Shown here piece after piece: positions 16,380 to 24,092 of a DNA stretch of 33,513 bases. Location: the NCBI GenBank assembly GCA_003248125.1, contig QJXZ01000169.1:1-33513 (forward strand), in the 5' to 3' direction. Origin of the DNA: Gammaproteobacteria bacterium (GTDB lineage Bacteria > Pseudomonadota > Gammaproteobacteria > Pseudomonadales > Azotimanducaceae). The position numbers and the translations under genes were made by a program. The first letter of the stretch is position 1. Every line of letters starts with the position of its first letter. The notes below the pieces were generated by a model, which saw only the letters and a list, made by a program, of their open reading frames with translations, was not told the DNA's origin and did not search any database.

Positions 16380-16514
16380 CTCTAGTCTTCTCCCTTCTCT
16401 AGGTTGTGGAAGTGAATCGATTGATCAGGGGGCGGGGATTATGGCCAACGCGTCGGTCACGTGCCAACCGCCGGCCGGGGCGCTAAGGTGTGCTTTTCGC
16501 GCAGGAACGATCCG

Positions 16515-17413
16515 ATGCAGCTGCGACGCTTGGGGAACTCGGGACTCAGAGTCAGCGAGGTCGGCTTGGGGTGCAACAACTTCGGCGGCCGCGTCGACGA
16601 AACCGGCGCGAAGGCCGTGGTCGATGCTGCGATCGATGCGGGTATCAACTTTTTCGATACCGCGAATGTCTACGGTCAGAGCCGATCGGAGCAATTCTTG
16701 GGTGCCGCACTCGGCGCGCGCCGGCCAGACGTGGTCGTTGCTACCAAGTTCGGCATGCCGATGGGTGAAGGCGCACACGAGCGAGGCGGATCGCGGCGCC
16801 ACATCATGAGCGCGGTGGAAGGCAGCCTGCGCCGATTGGGGGCCGACTACATCGATCTGTATCAGATACATATGCCCGATGCTGAGACCCCCATCGACGA
16901 GACCTTGCGCGCACTCGACGACGTCGTGACGCAAGGCAAGGTGCGCTACATCGGCTGCTCCAACTACGCCGGCTGGCAGATCGCCGATGCCGCTTGGTGC
17001 GCCCGCAGCACACACCGTACGCCTTTCATCACCGCGCAGAATGCGTACAGCTTGCTCGACCGAAACATAGAAACCGAGGTGCTGCCGGCATGCGAACGCT
17101 TCGGTTTGTCGCTGCTGCCGTACTTCCCGCTCGCGAGCGGCATGCTCACCGGCAAGTACAAACGCGGCGAGCCGCCGCCGCCGAATACCCGGCTCGCCAA
17201 TGTCGGCAGGCGCGCCAAAGCGGCACTGTCGGATATGGCAAGACGTTGCTCGATTTGGCGTTCGGTTGGCTGCTGACCCGTCCCGTCGTCGGCAGCGTGA
17301 TTGCAGGTGCGACAACGCCGGCACAAATCGAAGCGAACGTAACAGCCGGTGCCGCGTGGCGGCTCAGTTGGGACGAGCTGGTGGCGCTCGCGGAGGTGTT
17401 GAAGCGCGCTTAA
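16515..17413 (+). pseudogene. Aldo/keto reductase, broken by an internal out-of-frame deletion
   Basis: The first frame starts at ATG 16515 (AGGAA seven bases upstream) and reads a normal NADPH aldo/keto reductase: NSGLRVSEVGLGC, FDTANVYGQS, TKFG, DLYQIHMPD, IGCSNYAGW. It then ends at 17276 with an unrelated tail after RRAKAALSD. The missing C-terminus continues in the -1 frame from about 17234 (YGKTLLDLAFGWLL, VIAGATTPAQIEAN) to the stop at 17413. Family members usually have about 17-20 more residues between these segments, so a deletion of about 60 bp that is not a multiple of three, rather than a single-base slip, best explains it. The 253-residue product from 16515 would lack the cofactor-binding GATTPAQIEAN region and is probably inactive. 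An assembly error is possible. Confidence 0.85.
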
Positions 17414-17426
17414 CGCTTCCAAGTGT

Positions 17427-18122
17427 ATGTGCGGGCGCATCAACATTCACTCGGGGCCGCTGACACTCTTGTTCATGGACATGCTGGGTGTCGGCTACAC
17501 CGGTGACGATCGGTTCAACGTCGCACCCACCGAATCGCTGCCGATCTTCAGAAACACCAAAGAGGGCGCACTCGAATGTGCGGATGCGCGCTGGTGGCTG
17601 ACGCCGTACTGGTCGAAGGAAGTGTCGACCAAGTACAGCATGTTCAACGCGAAGGCTGAGACGTTGGCCGATAGTCGTGCATTCCGCGAACCGTTTGCGC
17701 GCCGGCGCTGTCTGGTGCCGGTCGCAGGCTTCTACGAATGGGTACGCAAGGGTAGCGTCAAAGAGCCGTATTACATTCGCGCGCGCGACGACGCTGGCTT
17801 GCTGCTTGCCGGCATTTGGGATCGCTGGCGCGGCGACGACCGCACCATCGACAGCTTCGCGGTGGTGACCACGAAGGTGCATCCGAAGCTCGAGTTCGTG
17901 CACAACCGGCAACCGGTCATGTTGTCGCGCGAGGAGGGTCGCCGCTGGCTCGATCCGCATGCCGAGCGAGTGACCCTCGATGACCTGATGGTGAGCCACC
18001 TGCCCGGCGACTTGACGGTCGTGCCGGTCAGCACCTACGTCAACAATGCCCGCAATCAAGGCGAACGTTGCATGGCACCAGTCGGTGCCGAGATTGCCGT
18101 CGACCGCGGCGCGCCGATTTGA
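17427..18122 (+). CDS. yedK: SRAP-family abasic-site processing protein
   Basis: A 231-residue homologue of E. coli YedK and human HMCES. These proteins form a thiazolidine crosslink with abasic sites in single-stranded DNA and so protect stalled forks. All key residues appear: Cys2 (MCGR, exposed after Met removal), Asn74 (MFNAKAET), Glu104 (GFYEW) and His159 (FVHNRQPVML). Because Cys2 must be the N-terminus after processing, the ATG at 17427 is fixed. The gene starts 13 bp after the aldo/keto reductase remnant and ends within the -35 region of the downstream TetR promoter. Confidence 0.94.
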   Translation: MCGRINIHSGPLTLLFMDMLGVGYTGDDRFNVAPTESLPIFRNTKEGALECADARWWLTPYWSKEVSTKYSMFNAKAETLADSRAFREPFARRRCLVPVAGFYEWVRKGSVKEPYYIRARDDAGLLLAGIWDRWRGDDRTIDSFAVVTTKVHPKLEFVHNRQPVMLSREEGRRWLDPHAERVTLDDLMVSHLPGDLTVVPVSTYVNNARNQGERCMAPVGAEIAVDRGAPI

Positions 18123-18146
18123 CAAAATGACCGAATTGGTTAATTT
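18119..18146 (+). promoter_or_regulatory. Predicted promoter of the TetR-export operon
   Basis: A perfect -35 hexamer TTGACA (18119-18124) overlaps the yedK stop. After 16 bases comes a -10-like TAATTT (18141-18146). Transcription would start around 18153-18156, at or just before the ATG of the TetR gene, so the transcript would be leaderless or nearly so. The operator palindrome covers the spacer and -10. Confidence 0.5.
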
Positions 18147-18153
18147 GGTCATT
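18126..18153. promoter_or_regulatory. 28-bp palindromic operator at the TetR start codon
   Basis: The outer half-sites AATGACC and GGTCATT and the inner AATT/AATT blocks are mirror images: 11 of 14 base pairs match across the dyad centred between 18139 and 18140. Size and symmetry suit a TetR-family dimer (or a pair of dimers). It ends two bases before the ATG and overlaps the predicted -10, so binding would repress the whole downstream operon. I noticed no second copy in the window. Confidence 0.75.
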
Positions 18154-18155
18154 CT

Positions 18156-18851
18156 ATGAATGTCGCCGATCTCACCGCCCTCGCCACCCAGCTCGACGCC
18201 TACCTGTGGCCCGAGGAGGACGCGAGACAACGCCGCAAACGAGAATCCATCCTCACAGCGGCAGCCGAGCTGTTCGTTCGTCAGGGCTACCGCAAGACCA
18301 GTGTCGATCAAGTCGCGGCTGCGGCAGGGGTGGCGAAGGGCACGGTTTATCTCTACTACCGCAACAAGGCGGAACTGGTTTGTAGCGCCATCGCGCTGGA
18401 GAAACGCGCCTACGTGCGGCGGCTGACACCGCTGCGTGACGCAACCGTCACTGCGCGCGATCGGCTGCGGCTATTGATCGCGCTCGGCTTGACCTTGAGC
18501 CACGAAATGCCGCTGACGATGAGCCTGACCAGCGGTGACCGGGAAATCGAGCTCGCGTTTCGCGAGCTCGACCAGCAAGCGCTGACCGACATCAACGAAC
18601 TGCAGTTGCGAATGTCGAAGCAGTTGCTCGACGCGGCCACCGACGGAACGCTGCCCGAAGAGGTGTTGCATACCCGCGCGCAAGTGCTCGTCGACCTGCT
18701 GCGCGCGGTCGCCACATCGAGCTTCGTGAACGCCGAGGGATCGAGTTGGGATGCATATGCGCACACCATGGCCAACGTGATCGTCGATGGCGTTTGTGGC
18801 GATGTTCATGGCGTCGACTTGGCCGCCGACCGGCAGCGAGGTGCCGCATGA
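18156..18851 (+). CDS. TetR/AcrR-family transcriptional regulator
   Basis: A 231-residue regulator. After a 25-residue leader containing LDAYLWPEED, the HTH domain reads SILTAAAELFVRQGYRKTSV, DQVAAAAGVAKGTVYLYYRNK (about 31-71), the standard TetR DNA-binding module. The rest is helical and would bind an unknown ligand. No Shine-Dalgarno precedes the ATG at 18156; the palindrome occupies that space, and a leaderless message is likely. Its stop overlaps the next ATG (ATGA), so it is the first gene of the export operon and probably an autorepressor. The ligand may be the exported substrate or an acyl compound, but nothing in the sequence fixes this. Confidence 0.93.
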   Translation: MNVADLTALATQLDAYLWPEEDARQRRKRESILTAAAELFVRQGYRKTSVDQVAAAAGVAKGTVYLYYRNKAELVCSAIALEKRAYVRRLTPLRDATVTARDRLRLLIALGLTLSHEMPLTMSLTSGDREIELAFRELDQQALTDINELQLRMSKQLLDAATDGTLPEEVLHTRAQVLVDLLRAVATSSFVNAEGSSWDAYAHTMANVIVDGVCGDVHGVDLAADRQRGAA

Positions 18852-19609
18852 TGCGGTCGCTAACCACCATCGCCACTTGCTTCGCCTTGACGCTGACCGC
18901 GACCGCACGGGCCAACGACCCACGAGCCGTGACCATCGTCGAGGGTGCCATCGATTTGACGCGCGGAATTTCGTCGTATGCCGAGTTGTCGATGACGATT
19001 CATCGGCCCGATTGGGAGCGCAGCTCGTCGCTCGTCGCCTGGACGCGCGGGCGCGACGATGCGCTGATCCGATTTACTGCGCCTGCGAAGGATGCTGGCA
19101 ACGCAACCCTCAAAGACGGCCCGAAGATGTGGACGTTCACGCCCAAGCTCAATCGCGTCATCCGGCTGCCCTACAGCATGATGGCTCAGGATTGGGCGGG
19201 ATCCGATTTCTCGTACAACGATCTATCGCGTACCGATCAATTGCTCACCGAGTACACCCTCGAGCTCATCGATGAGCAGGTAGTGGACGGTCACGCTCAG
19301 TATCGCATCCGCGCCACACCGCACGACGATGCCCCCGTGGTTTGGGGCAAAGAAGAATTGCTGCTGCGTGACGACTACGTGCTGATCGAGCAAGTCTTCT
19401 ACGATCAGGCGATGCAGCCGCTGAAGCGGCTCGAAGCGCGAGAGATCGGTGAACTCGGCGGCCGTACGTTCGCTACGCGTATGCGCATGATCAAGCTCGA
19501 CGAACCCGACCATTGGACAGAAATGTCGTACACGCAGGCCGCATTCGACATCGACATCGACGATGCGATGTTCACCGTGTTCGCACTACAGTCGGGGCGG
19601 TCGCGGTGA
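18848..19609 (+). CDS. LolA-like outer-membrane lipoprotein-sorting family protein
   Basis: A 253-residue secreted protein. The signal peptide MMRSLTTIATCFALTLTATARA is probably cut before NDPRAV. The mature part matches the periplasmic family annotated as outer membrane lipoprotein-sorting protein (LolA-like half-barrel): Y-A-E-L-S-M-T-I near the start, then ALIRFTAPAKDAGNATLKDG, MWTFTPKLNRVIRLP, SDFSYNDLSRTD and late repeated strands. Such proteins are thought to carry hydrophobic molecules across the periplasm. The start is 18848 or 18851 (ATGATG), both following GAGGTG at 18838-18843. It overlaps the TetR gene by four bases and the next permease gene by four (GTGA). The cargo may be lipid or lipoprotein; it is not canonical LolA. 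Confidence 0.88.
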   Translation: MMRSLTTIATCFALTLTATARANDPRAVTIVEGAIDLTRGISSYAELSMTIHRPDWERSSSLVAWTRGRDDALIRFTAPAKDAGNATLKDGPKMWTFTPKLNRVIRLPYSMMAQDWAGSDFSYNDLSRTDQLLTEYTLELIDEQVVDGHAQYRIRATPHDDAPVVWGKEELLLRDDYVLIEQVFYDQAMQPLKRLEAREIGELGGRTFATRMRMIKLDEPDHWTEMSYTQAAFDIDIDDAMFTVFALQSGRSR

Positions 19610-20910
19610 GCGAACTCGTCGCACCACCCGAGCTCGTCGAGACACCGCGAGGACGACCAGGCATCAGCCTCGCGATAGCGATTGCCTGGCGCAATCTGGG
19701 TCGCAATCGTCGACGCACTTGGCTGACGGCGGGTGGCATCGGATTCGCGATTGCGCTGCTCGCGTTCGCGATCGCGCAACAGGTGGGCAGCTACGCCATG
19801 ATGATCGACAACGCCACTGCGCTGGTGTCGGGCCATATGCAGATCCAGCACGAGGGCTACAGCGACGACCCCAAGATCGAATGGACCGTAACGAACGCGA
19901 CCGCGGTTGCACAGGCGTTGCGCGATCGGCCCGACGTGCGTGCGGCTACCGAGCGCGTCATGGCATTCGTGTTGGTCTCGGCCGGCGAGCGCAGCTTTGC
20001 CGGCCAGGTCGTTGGTGTCGACGCCGAGCACGAGCCAACGGTTTCCAACATCCCACGCATGCTCGTGGCCGGTCGCTTTCTAGATGCTCGAGATGACGAC
20101 CAGGCAGACGCCGATGGCACCGTGCAGGCCGTGATCGGTACGGGGCTCGCGCGCAACCTCAAGGCGGGCCTGGGCGGCGAGATCGTGCTGCTCGGCACCG
20201 ATGCCACCGGCAGCGTTGCGGCAATCGTCGCGCGCGTCGTCGGCATATTCAGCACCGGTCAGACGGAGCTCGATCGCGTGCTGCTCGAGGTGCCCATCGG
20301 TGCCGTCCGCGAGGCGTTCGCGCTCGGCGACGAGGCCCATGCCATCGTCATTCGCGCCAGCGACGTCTCCGCCGTCGCAGAAGTGGGGCGGCGCATTCGT
20401 GCGCGGCTTGCCGAGCCCGAAGTGCTGCTCGAATGGCAGGCGCTCATGCCCGAGCTGGAGCAGGGTATCGAGCTCGATCGCGTCAGCGGCAACTTCTTCT
20501 ACGGACTGCTGGCGCTGATCGTCACTTTCAGCGTGGTCAACACGTTCATCATGTCGGTGTTCGAGCGAACGCACGAATTCGGCATGATCTTGGCGCTCGG
20601 CATGCGGCCGTGGGCGATCATCGGCATGCTGCAGCTCGAGGCATTTTGGTTGTCGTTGTGCGGATTGCTCGGCGGCTTCGCGTTGGCCATACCGCTGATT
20701 GCGTACACCGCGACGGTTGGTATTCCGATGGGCGATGCGAGCGAGTACATGGCCAGATTTCACATGCCGGAGCGAATGTATGCGGGCTTCGCGGTCGAAG
20801 TGTTCGCTCGACCGGCGTTGCTGATGGTGGTTGCATCGCAATTTGCCGCACTGATTCCTGCGCTTCGAATTCGTCGTATCAATCCCGTGGAGGCTTTGCG
20901 TGCCCACTGA
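19606..20910 (+). CDS. FtsX/MacB-type ABC transporter permease 1
   Basis: A 434-residue permease of the LolC/LolE/MacB class. Order: cytosolic N-terminus with AWRNLGRNRRRTWLT (27-41), a transmembrane helix (about 40-58), a periplasmic MacB-like domain, then three C-terminal helices including FFYGLLALIVTFSVVNTFIM with the FtsX-type ERTHEFGMILALGMRP coupling segment, and a final helix followed by RINPVEALR. The first periplasmic segment holds GH-x9-DDP (76-89), shared with both following permeases. The start is a GTG at 19606 overlapping the LolA-like stop (GTGA). It is closest in wording to permease 2, so the two look like a duplicated pair. The ATPase is encoded separately downstream. Confidence 0.9.
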   Translation: MSELVAPPELVETPRGRPGISLAIAIAWRNLGRNRRRTWLTAGGIGFAIALLAFAIAQQVGSYAMMIDNATALVSGHMQIQHEGYSDDPKIEWTVTNATAVAQALRDRPDVRAATERVMAFVLVSAGERSFAGQVVGVDAEHEPTVSNIPRMLVAGRFLDARDDDQADADGTVQAVIGTGLARNLKAGLGGEIVLLGTDATGSVAAIVARVVGIFSTGQTELDRVLLEVPIGAVREAFALGDEAHAIVIRASDVSAVAEVGRRIRARLAEPEVLLEWQALMPELEQGIELDRVSGNFFYGLLALIVTFSVVNTFIMSVFERTHEFGMILALGMRPWAIIGMLQLEAFWLSLCGLLGGFALAIPLIAYTATVGIPMGDASEYMARFHMPERMYAGFAVEVFARPALLMVVASQFAALIPALRIRRINPVEALRAH

Positions 20911-22162
20911 TGCCGTCAGCGTGGGCCACCTGAGCGAGGCTCGCAAATCGCCGCCGTTGCTTGCCGCCATCGCCTGGCGAAATTTGTGGCGCAATACTCG
21001 ACGTACCTGGTTGACGAGCGGAGGTGTGGCATTTGCAGTATTCCTAGTCGTCATTGCGCGCTCGTTTCAGGACGGTAGCTTCGACGTGATGATCGACAAT
21101 GCCACGGGCATGTTGACCGGACACGCTCAGATTCAGAACGTGGCATTTGCCGACGATCCATCGCTGCGCAACACGGTCGCCGATGCTTCACGAATCGCAC
21201 GTCGCATTGCCGGCGATCCGAACGTCGCCGCAGTGGCGCAGCGCGGCCTGGCGTTTGCGCTGGTTTCCGTAGGAGAGCGCAGCTTCGGTGCGCAGGTGAT
21301 GGGCGTGGAACCCGACGCCGAACGAGTGATCTCGACGCTGCCGGCACTGGTACGTGAAGGCACCTATCTCGAAAAGGCCGACGACGTGGTGATTGGCGCC
21401 GCGTTGGCACGCAACTTGGGTGCGCATGTCGGTGACGAAATCGTCGTGCTGGGTACGGCCAAGGACGGATCGATCGCCGCATTCGCGGGCGACATCGCCG
21501 GCATCATCGATACCGGCATCGCGGAGGTCGAGCGTGGCTTGCTGCAGATTCCGCTGCCGCAGTTCCAGGCCGCATTCGGCTTGGGTGACGAAGCGCATGC
21601 CATCGTCGTCCGCGTACACGGGCTCGATGCCGTGGATGCAGTGAACACCGATGGGCTCGGCGACGAGCTCGACTATCTACCGTGGCAGCGTTTGATGCCC
21701 GAGATCGATCAGACTGTCGAGCTCAAGCGTGTCGGTACGAGAGTGATCTTCGGGTTGGTCACGTTGCTCGTCACGTTCAGTGTCTTCAACACTTTCATCA
21801 TGCTGGTCTACGAGCGCGTGCGCGAGTTCGGGATGTTGTTGGCGGTCGGCATGCGGCCGCGTGCCATCGTCGCGATGCTCGAGCTGGAAGCGGTGTGGCT
21901 GGCTGTGGTCGGTGTAGGGCTGGGACTGTTGGTGAGTACGGCACTCGTGTTGGCGGTTGCGCAGGTAGGCATTCCGCTGCCAGACGTCGGCGAAGTGTTG
22001 CGTCAGTATCATCTACCCGACCGCATATTTCCGTCGTTGTCGACGTCCGCCATGGTGGAAGGCGCAGTGCTGATGTGCATCGCCGTACCACTTGCCGGTT
22101 TGTTGCCGGCTCTGCGCATCGTACGGCTCGCGCCGGTGACAGCGCTCCGGAGCGATGCATGA
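20900..22162 (+). CDS. FtsX/MacB-type ABC transporter permease 2
   Basis: A 420-residue permease with the same plan as its neighbour: AWRNLWRNTRRTWLTSGG (25-42), helix, periplasmic domain with GH-x9-DDP (74-87), then C-terminal helices with VTFSVFNTFIMLVYERVREF and MLLAVGMRPRAIVAML, ending RLAPVTALRSDA. Shared phrases with permease 1 (RRTWLT, MIDNAT, GHxQIQ, VxVGERSFxxQVxGV) show common descent, yet they differ enough that a heterodimer is plausible. The GTG start at 20900 is set by GGAGG at 20889-20893, six bases upstream inside permease 1, giving an 11-base overlap. It overlaps permease 3 by four bases. Confidence 0.9.
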   Translation: MPTDAVSVGHLSEARKSPPLLAAIAWRNLWRNTRRTWLTSGGVAFAVFLVVIARSFQDGSFDVMIDNATGMLTGHAQIQNVAFADDPSLRNTVADASRIARRIAGDPNVAAVAQRGLAFALVSVGERSFGAQVMGVEPDAERVISTLPALVREGTYLEKADDVVIGAALARNLGAHVGDEIVVLGTAKDGSIAAFAGDIAGIIDTGIAEVERGLLQIPLPQFQAAFGLGDEAHAIVVRVHGLDAVDAVNTDGLGDELDYLPWQRLMPEIDQTVELKRVGTRVIFGLVTLLVTFSVFNTFIMLVYERVREFGMLLAVGMRPRAIVAMLELEAVWLAVVGVGLGLLVSTALVLAVAQVGIPLPDVGEVLRQYHLPDRIFPSLSTSAMVEGAVLMCIAVPLAGLLPALRIVRLAPVTALRSDA

Positions 22163-23385
22163 AAATGCCGCTGATCCTGCTGTTGCAATTGGGCTGGCGC
22201 AATTTGTGGCGCCAGCGGCGTCGCAATTTCATGCTGCTAGCGGCCATCCTCGTTGCCGTCGGCGGCGTGGTGCTGATCAATTCGCTCATTCGCGGATTTC
22301 AGTACGACATGATGGAGGACGCGGTAGAGAACCTGACCGGTCACGTCAAGGTGTTGGCGCCAGGGTATCGCGACGATCCGTCCATTGTGCAGGGGTTCGA
22401 GCTTGCCGACGGTTGGCAACCCTCGGTACCAACGGCAGAACTCGAGGGCTGGACACGGCGCGTGCGGGTCCCCGCGGTAGTCATGTCGGAGCGCGAGACG
22501 CGAGGTCTAAACCTGGTCGGCATCGATCCGGCCGACGAGCGTGATCTGTCTTTTCTGGGCACGGTGGCCATGTCAGGCGAGCGATTGCGCGATGCCGACG
22601 ATTCCCACATCGTGCTCGGTCGCGAGTTGCTCACACAGCTCGATACCAAGGTTGGACGTCGCGTCGTGGTCATCACGCAAGGCGCCGACGGACTCAATCG
22701 CGAGGCCGGCTTCCGCGTGATCGGCGCCTTCGACGCGGAGGGCACCGCACTCGAAAAGGCATTTGCGTTTACCGGCCGGACTGCGCTGCAGCGGCTGCTC
22801 GATACCGATGCCGTAACTGAAATATCGGTCCGCTTGACCGACGATGCACATTCCGCGGAGGCGAGTGCGGAGCTGGCGCGCGAGCTACCGTCGTTGCAGG
22901 TCATGGATTGGCGGCAACTCGAGCCGCTCGCGGCCGCCATGTTCGAATACTCGGATGCGGCCATCTTCGTCTGGTTCTTGATCGTCATGATCGCGCTCGC
23001 GTTTGGCTTGGTGAATACGCTGATCACGGCGGTGATGGAACGCGTACGCGAGTTCGGCATGCTGCGCGCCATTGGCATGCGGCCGGGTCAGATCGTCCTG
23101 CAAGTGTTGGTCGAGTCGACGCTGGTGATGTTGCTCGGGCTCGGTGGCGGCGTGGTGCTCGGTATGGGATTGGTGGCCTATTTTGCCGACGGCATCGACC
23201 TCTCGGCTTGGGCGCAAGGCGTCGAGATGGCGGGTTTGCGCTCGGTGCTCGTGCCGCGGCTCATGGCCGAAGACGTTGTGCTGGTGACCACGCTCTCGCT
23301 CGTGCTCGGGTTGCTGGGCAGTGCTTACCCGGCGTGGCGTGCGGTGAGCGTCAAACCGCTCGATGCACTGAGAAGGGGAACGTGA
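22159..23385 (+). CDS. FtsX/MacB-type ABC transporter permease 3
   Basis: A 408-residue permease, the most divergent of the three. It begins at ATG 22159 (GGAG six bases upstream, ATGA overlap with permease 2): LGWRNLWRQRRRNFMLLAAI, helix, periplasmic domain with GH-x9-DDP (61-74), then FVWFLIVMIALAFGLVNTLITAVMERVREFGMLRAIGMRP and SVKPLDALRRGT at the end. The C-terminal part, with RVREFGMLRAIGMRPGQIV, is close to LolE/MacB-type coupling segments. Three permeases with one ATPase is one more than the LolCDE plan needs. Alternative pairings (1+2, 1+3, 2+3) or two separate transporters sharing one ATPase are possible. Confidence 0.9.
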   Translation: MKMPLILLLQLGWRNLWRQRRRNFMLLAAILVAVGGVVLINSLIRGFQYDMMEDAVENLTGHVKVLAPGYRDDPSIVQGFELADGWQPSVPTAELEGWTRRVRVPAVVMSERETRGLNLVGIDPADERDLSFLGTVAMSGERLRDADDSHIVLGRELLTQLDTKVGRRVVVITQGADGLNREAGFRVIGAFDAEGTALEKAFAFTGRTALQRLLDTDAVTEISVRLTDDAHSAEASAELARELPSLQVMDWRQLEPLAAAMFEYSDAAIFVWFLIVMIALAFGLVNTLITAVMERVREFGMLRAIGMRPGQIVLQVLVESTLVMLLGLGGGVVLGMGLVAYFADGIDLSAWAQGVEMAGLRSVLVPRLMAEDVVLVTTLSLVLGLLGSAYPAWRAVSVKPLDALRRGT

Positions 23386-24092
23386 TGGCTGATGATGTGG
23401 TCGTGGTGTGCCGGCAACTGAGTCGCATCTACGATGATGACGGCGTACCGGTGAATGCGCTCGACGGTGTCGACTTCGACGTCACGCGCGGTGATTTCGT
23501 CAGTCTCGCTGGTCCCTCGGGTTCCGGCAAGTCGACACTGCTCAACCTCATCGGCGGCTTGGACGAGCCGACATCGGGCAATGTCGTCGTCGACGGTACG
23601 AACCTCGCCGATCTCGATCAATCGCAGCGGTCCGATCTACGCCTCAACAAGATTGGGTTCGTATTTCAGTCTTACAACCTCATTCCCGTGCTGACCGCGC
23701 GTGAGAACGTGGAGTTCATCATGCAGCTGCAAGGCGTGCACGCCGCCGAACGGCATCGGCGCGCGATCGACATGCTGTCGTCGCTGGGTATCGGCGATCT
23801 CGGCGACCGCAGGCCGGGCGAATTGTCCGGTGGTCAGCAGCAGCGCGTGGCGGTCGCACGCGCGATCGTCACTCACCCCGTACTGCTGTTGGCCGATGAG
23901 CCGAGTGCCAACCTAGATTCGAAGACTACCGAGGGTCTGCTCGACCTGTTGCGCACGATCAACCGGGAGCATGGCGTCACGATCATCACGGCTACGCACG
24001 ACCCCATGGTGATGTCCTATGCGCGGCGCAGGGTGCACTTGAAGGACGGGCGAATCGAGTCGGATGAGCGTGCGGGTGCGCTCACGGTTTGA
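23385..24092 (+). CDS. LolD/MacB-type ABC transporter ATPase
   Basis: A 235-residue ABC ATPase. Walker A GPSGSGKST (43-51), Q-loop Gln95 (GFVFQSYNLIP), signature LSGGQQQR (147-154), Walker B LLLADEP (167-173, Glu172) and switch His205 are all present, so it should hydrolyse ATP. NALDGVDFDV and FVFQSYNLIPVLTARENVE are typical of ATPases serving FtsX-type permeases (MacB, LolD). AAGGGG lies a few bases before the ATG, and the start overlaps the permease 3 stop by one base (TGATG). It is the only ATPase in the operon and must serve all three permeases or some of them. Confidence 0.95.
   Translation: MADDVVVVCRQLSRIYDDDGVPVNALDGVDFDVTRGDFVSLAGPSGSGKSTLLNLIGGLDEPTSGNVVVDGTNLADLDQSQRSDLRLNKIGFVFQSYNLIPVLTARENVEFIMQLQGVHAAERHRRAIDMLSSLGIGDLGDRRPGELSGGQQQRVAVARAIVTHPVLLLADEPSANLDSKTTEGLLDLLRTINREHGVTIITATHDPMVMSYARRRVHLKDGRIESDERAGALTV

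Noticed and set aside
20080-21054. 324-codon open frame on the minus strand across permeases 1 and 2.
   Set aside because: It is the complement of two well-supported genes, and its His/Arg/Gln-rich product resembles no protein.
18848-24092. Reading the operon as canonical LolA-LolCDE or MacAB.
   Set aside because: There are three permeases instead of one or two, a separate ATPase, no MacA-type adaptor, and an added regulator and barrel; the LolA-like protein belongs to a different branch.
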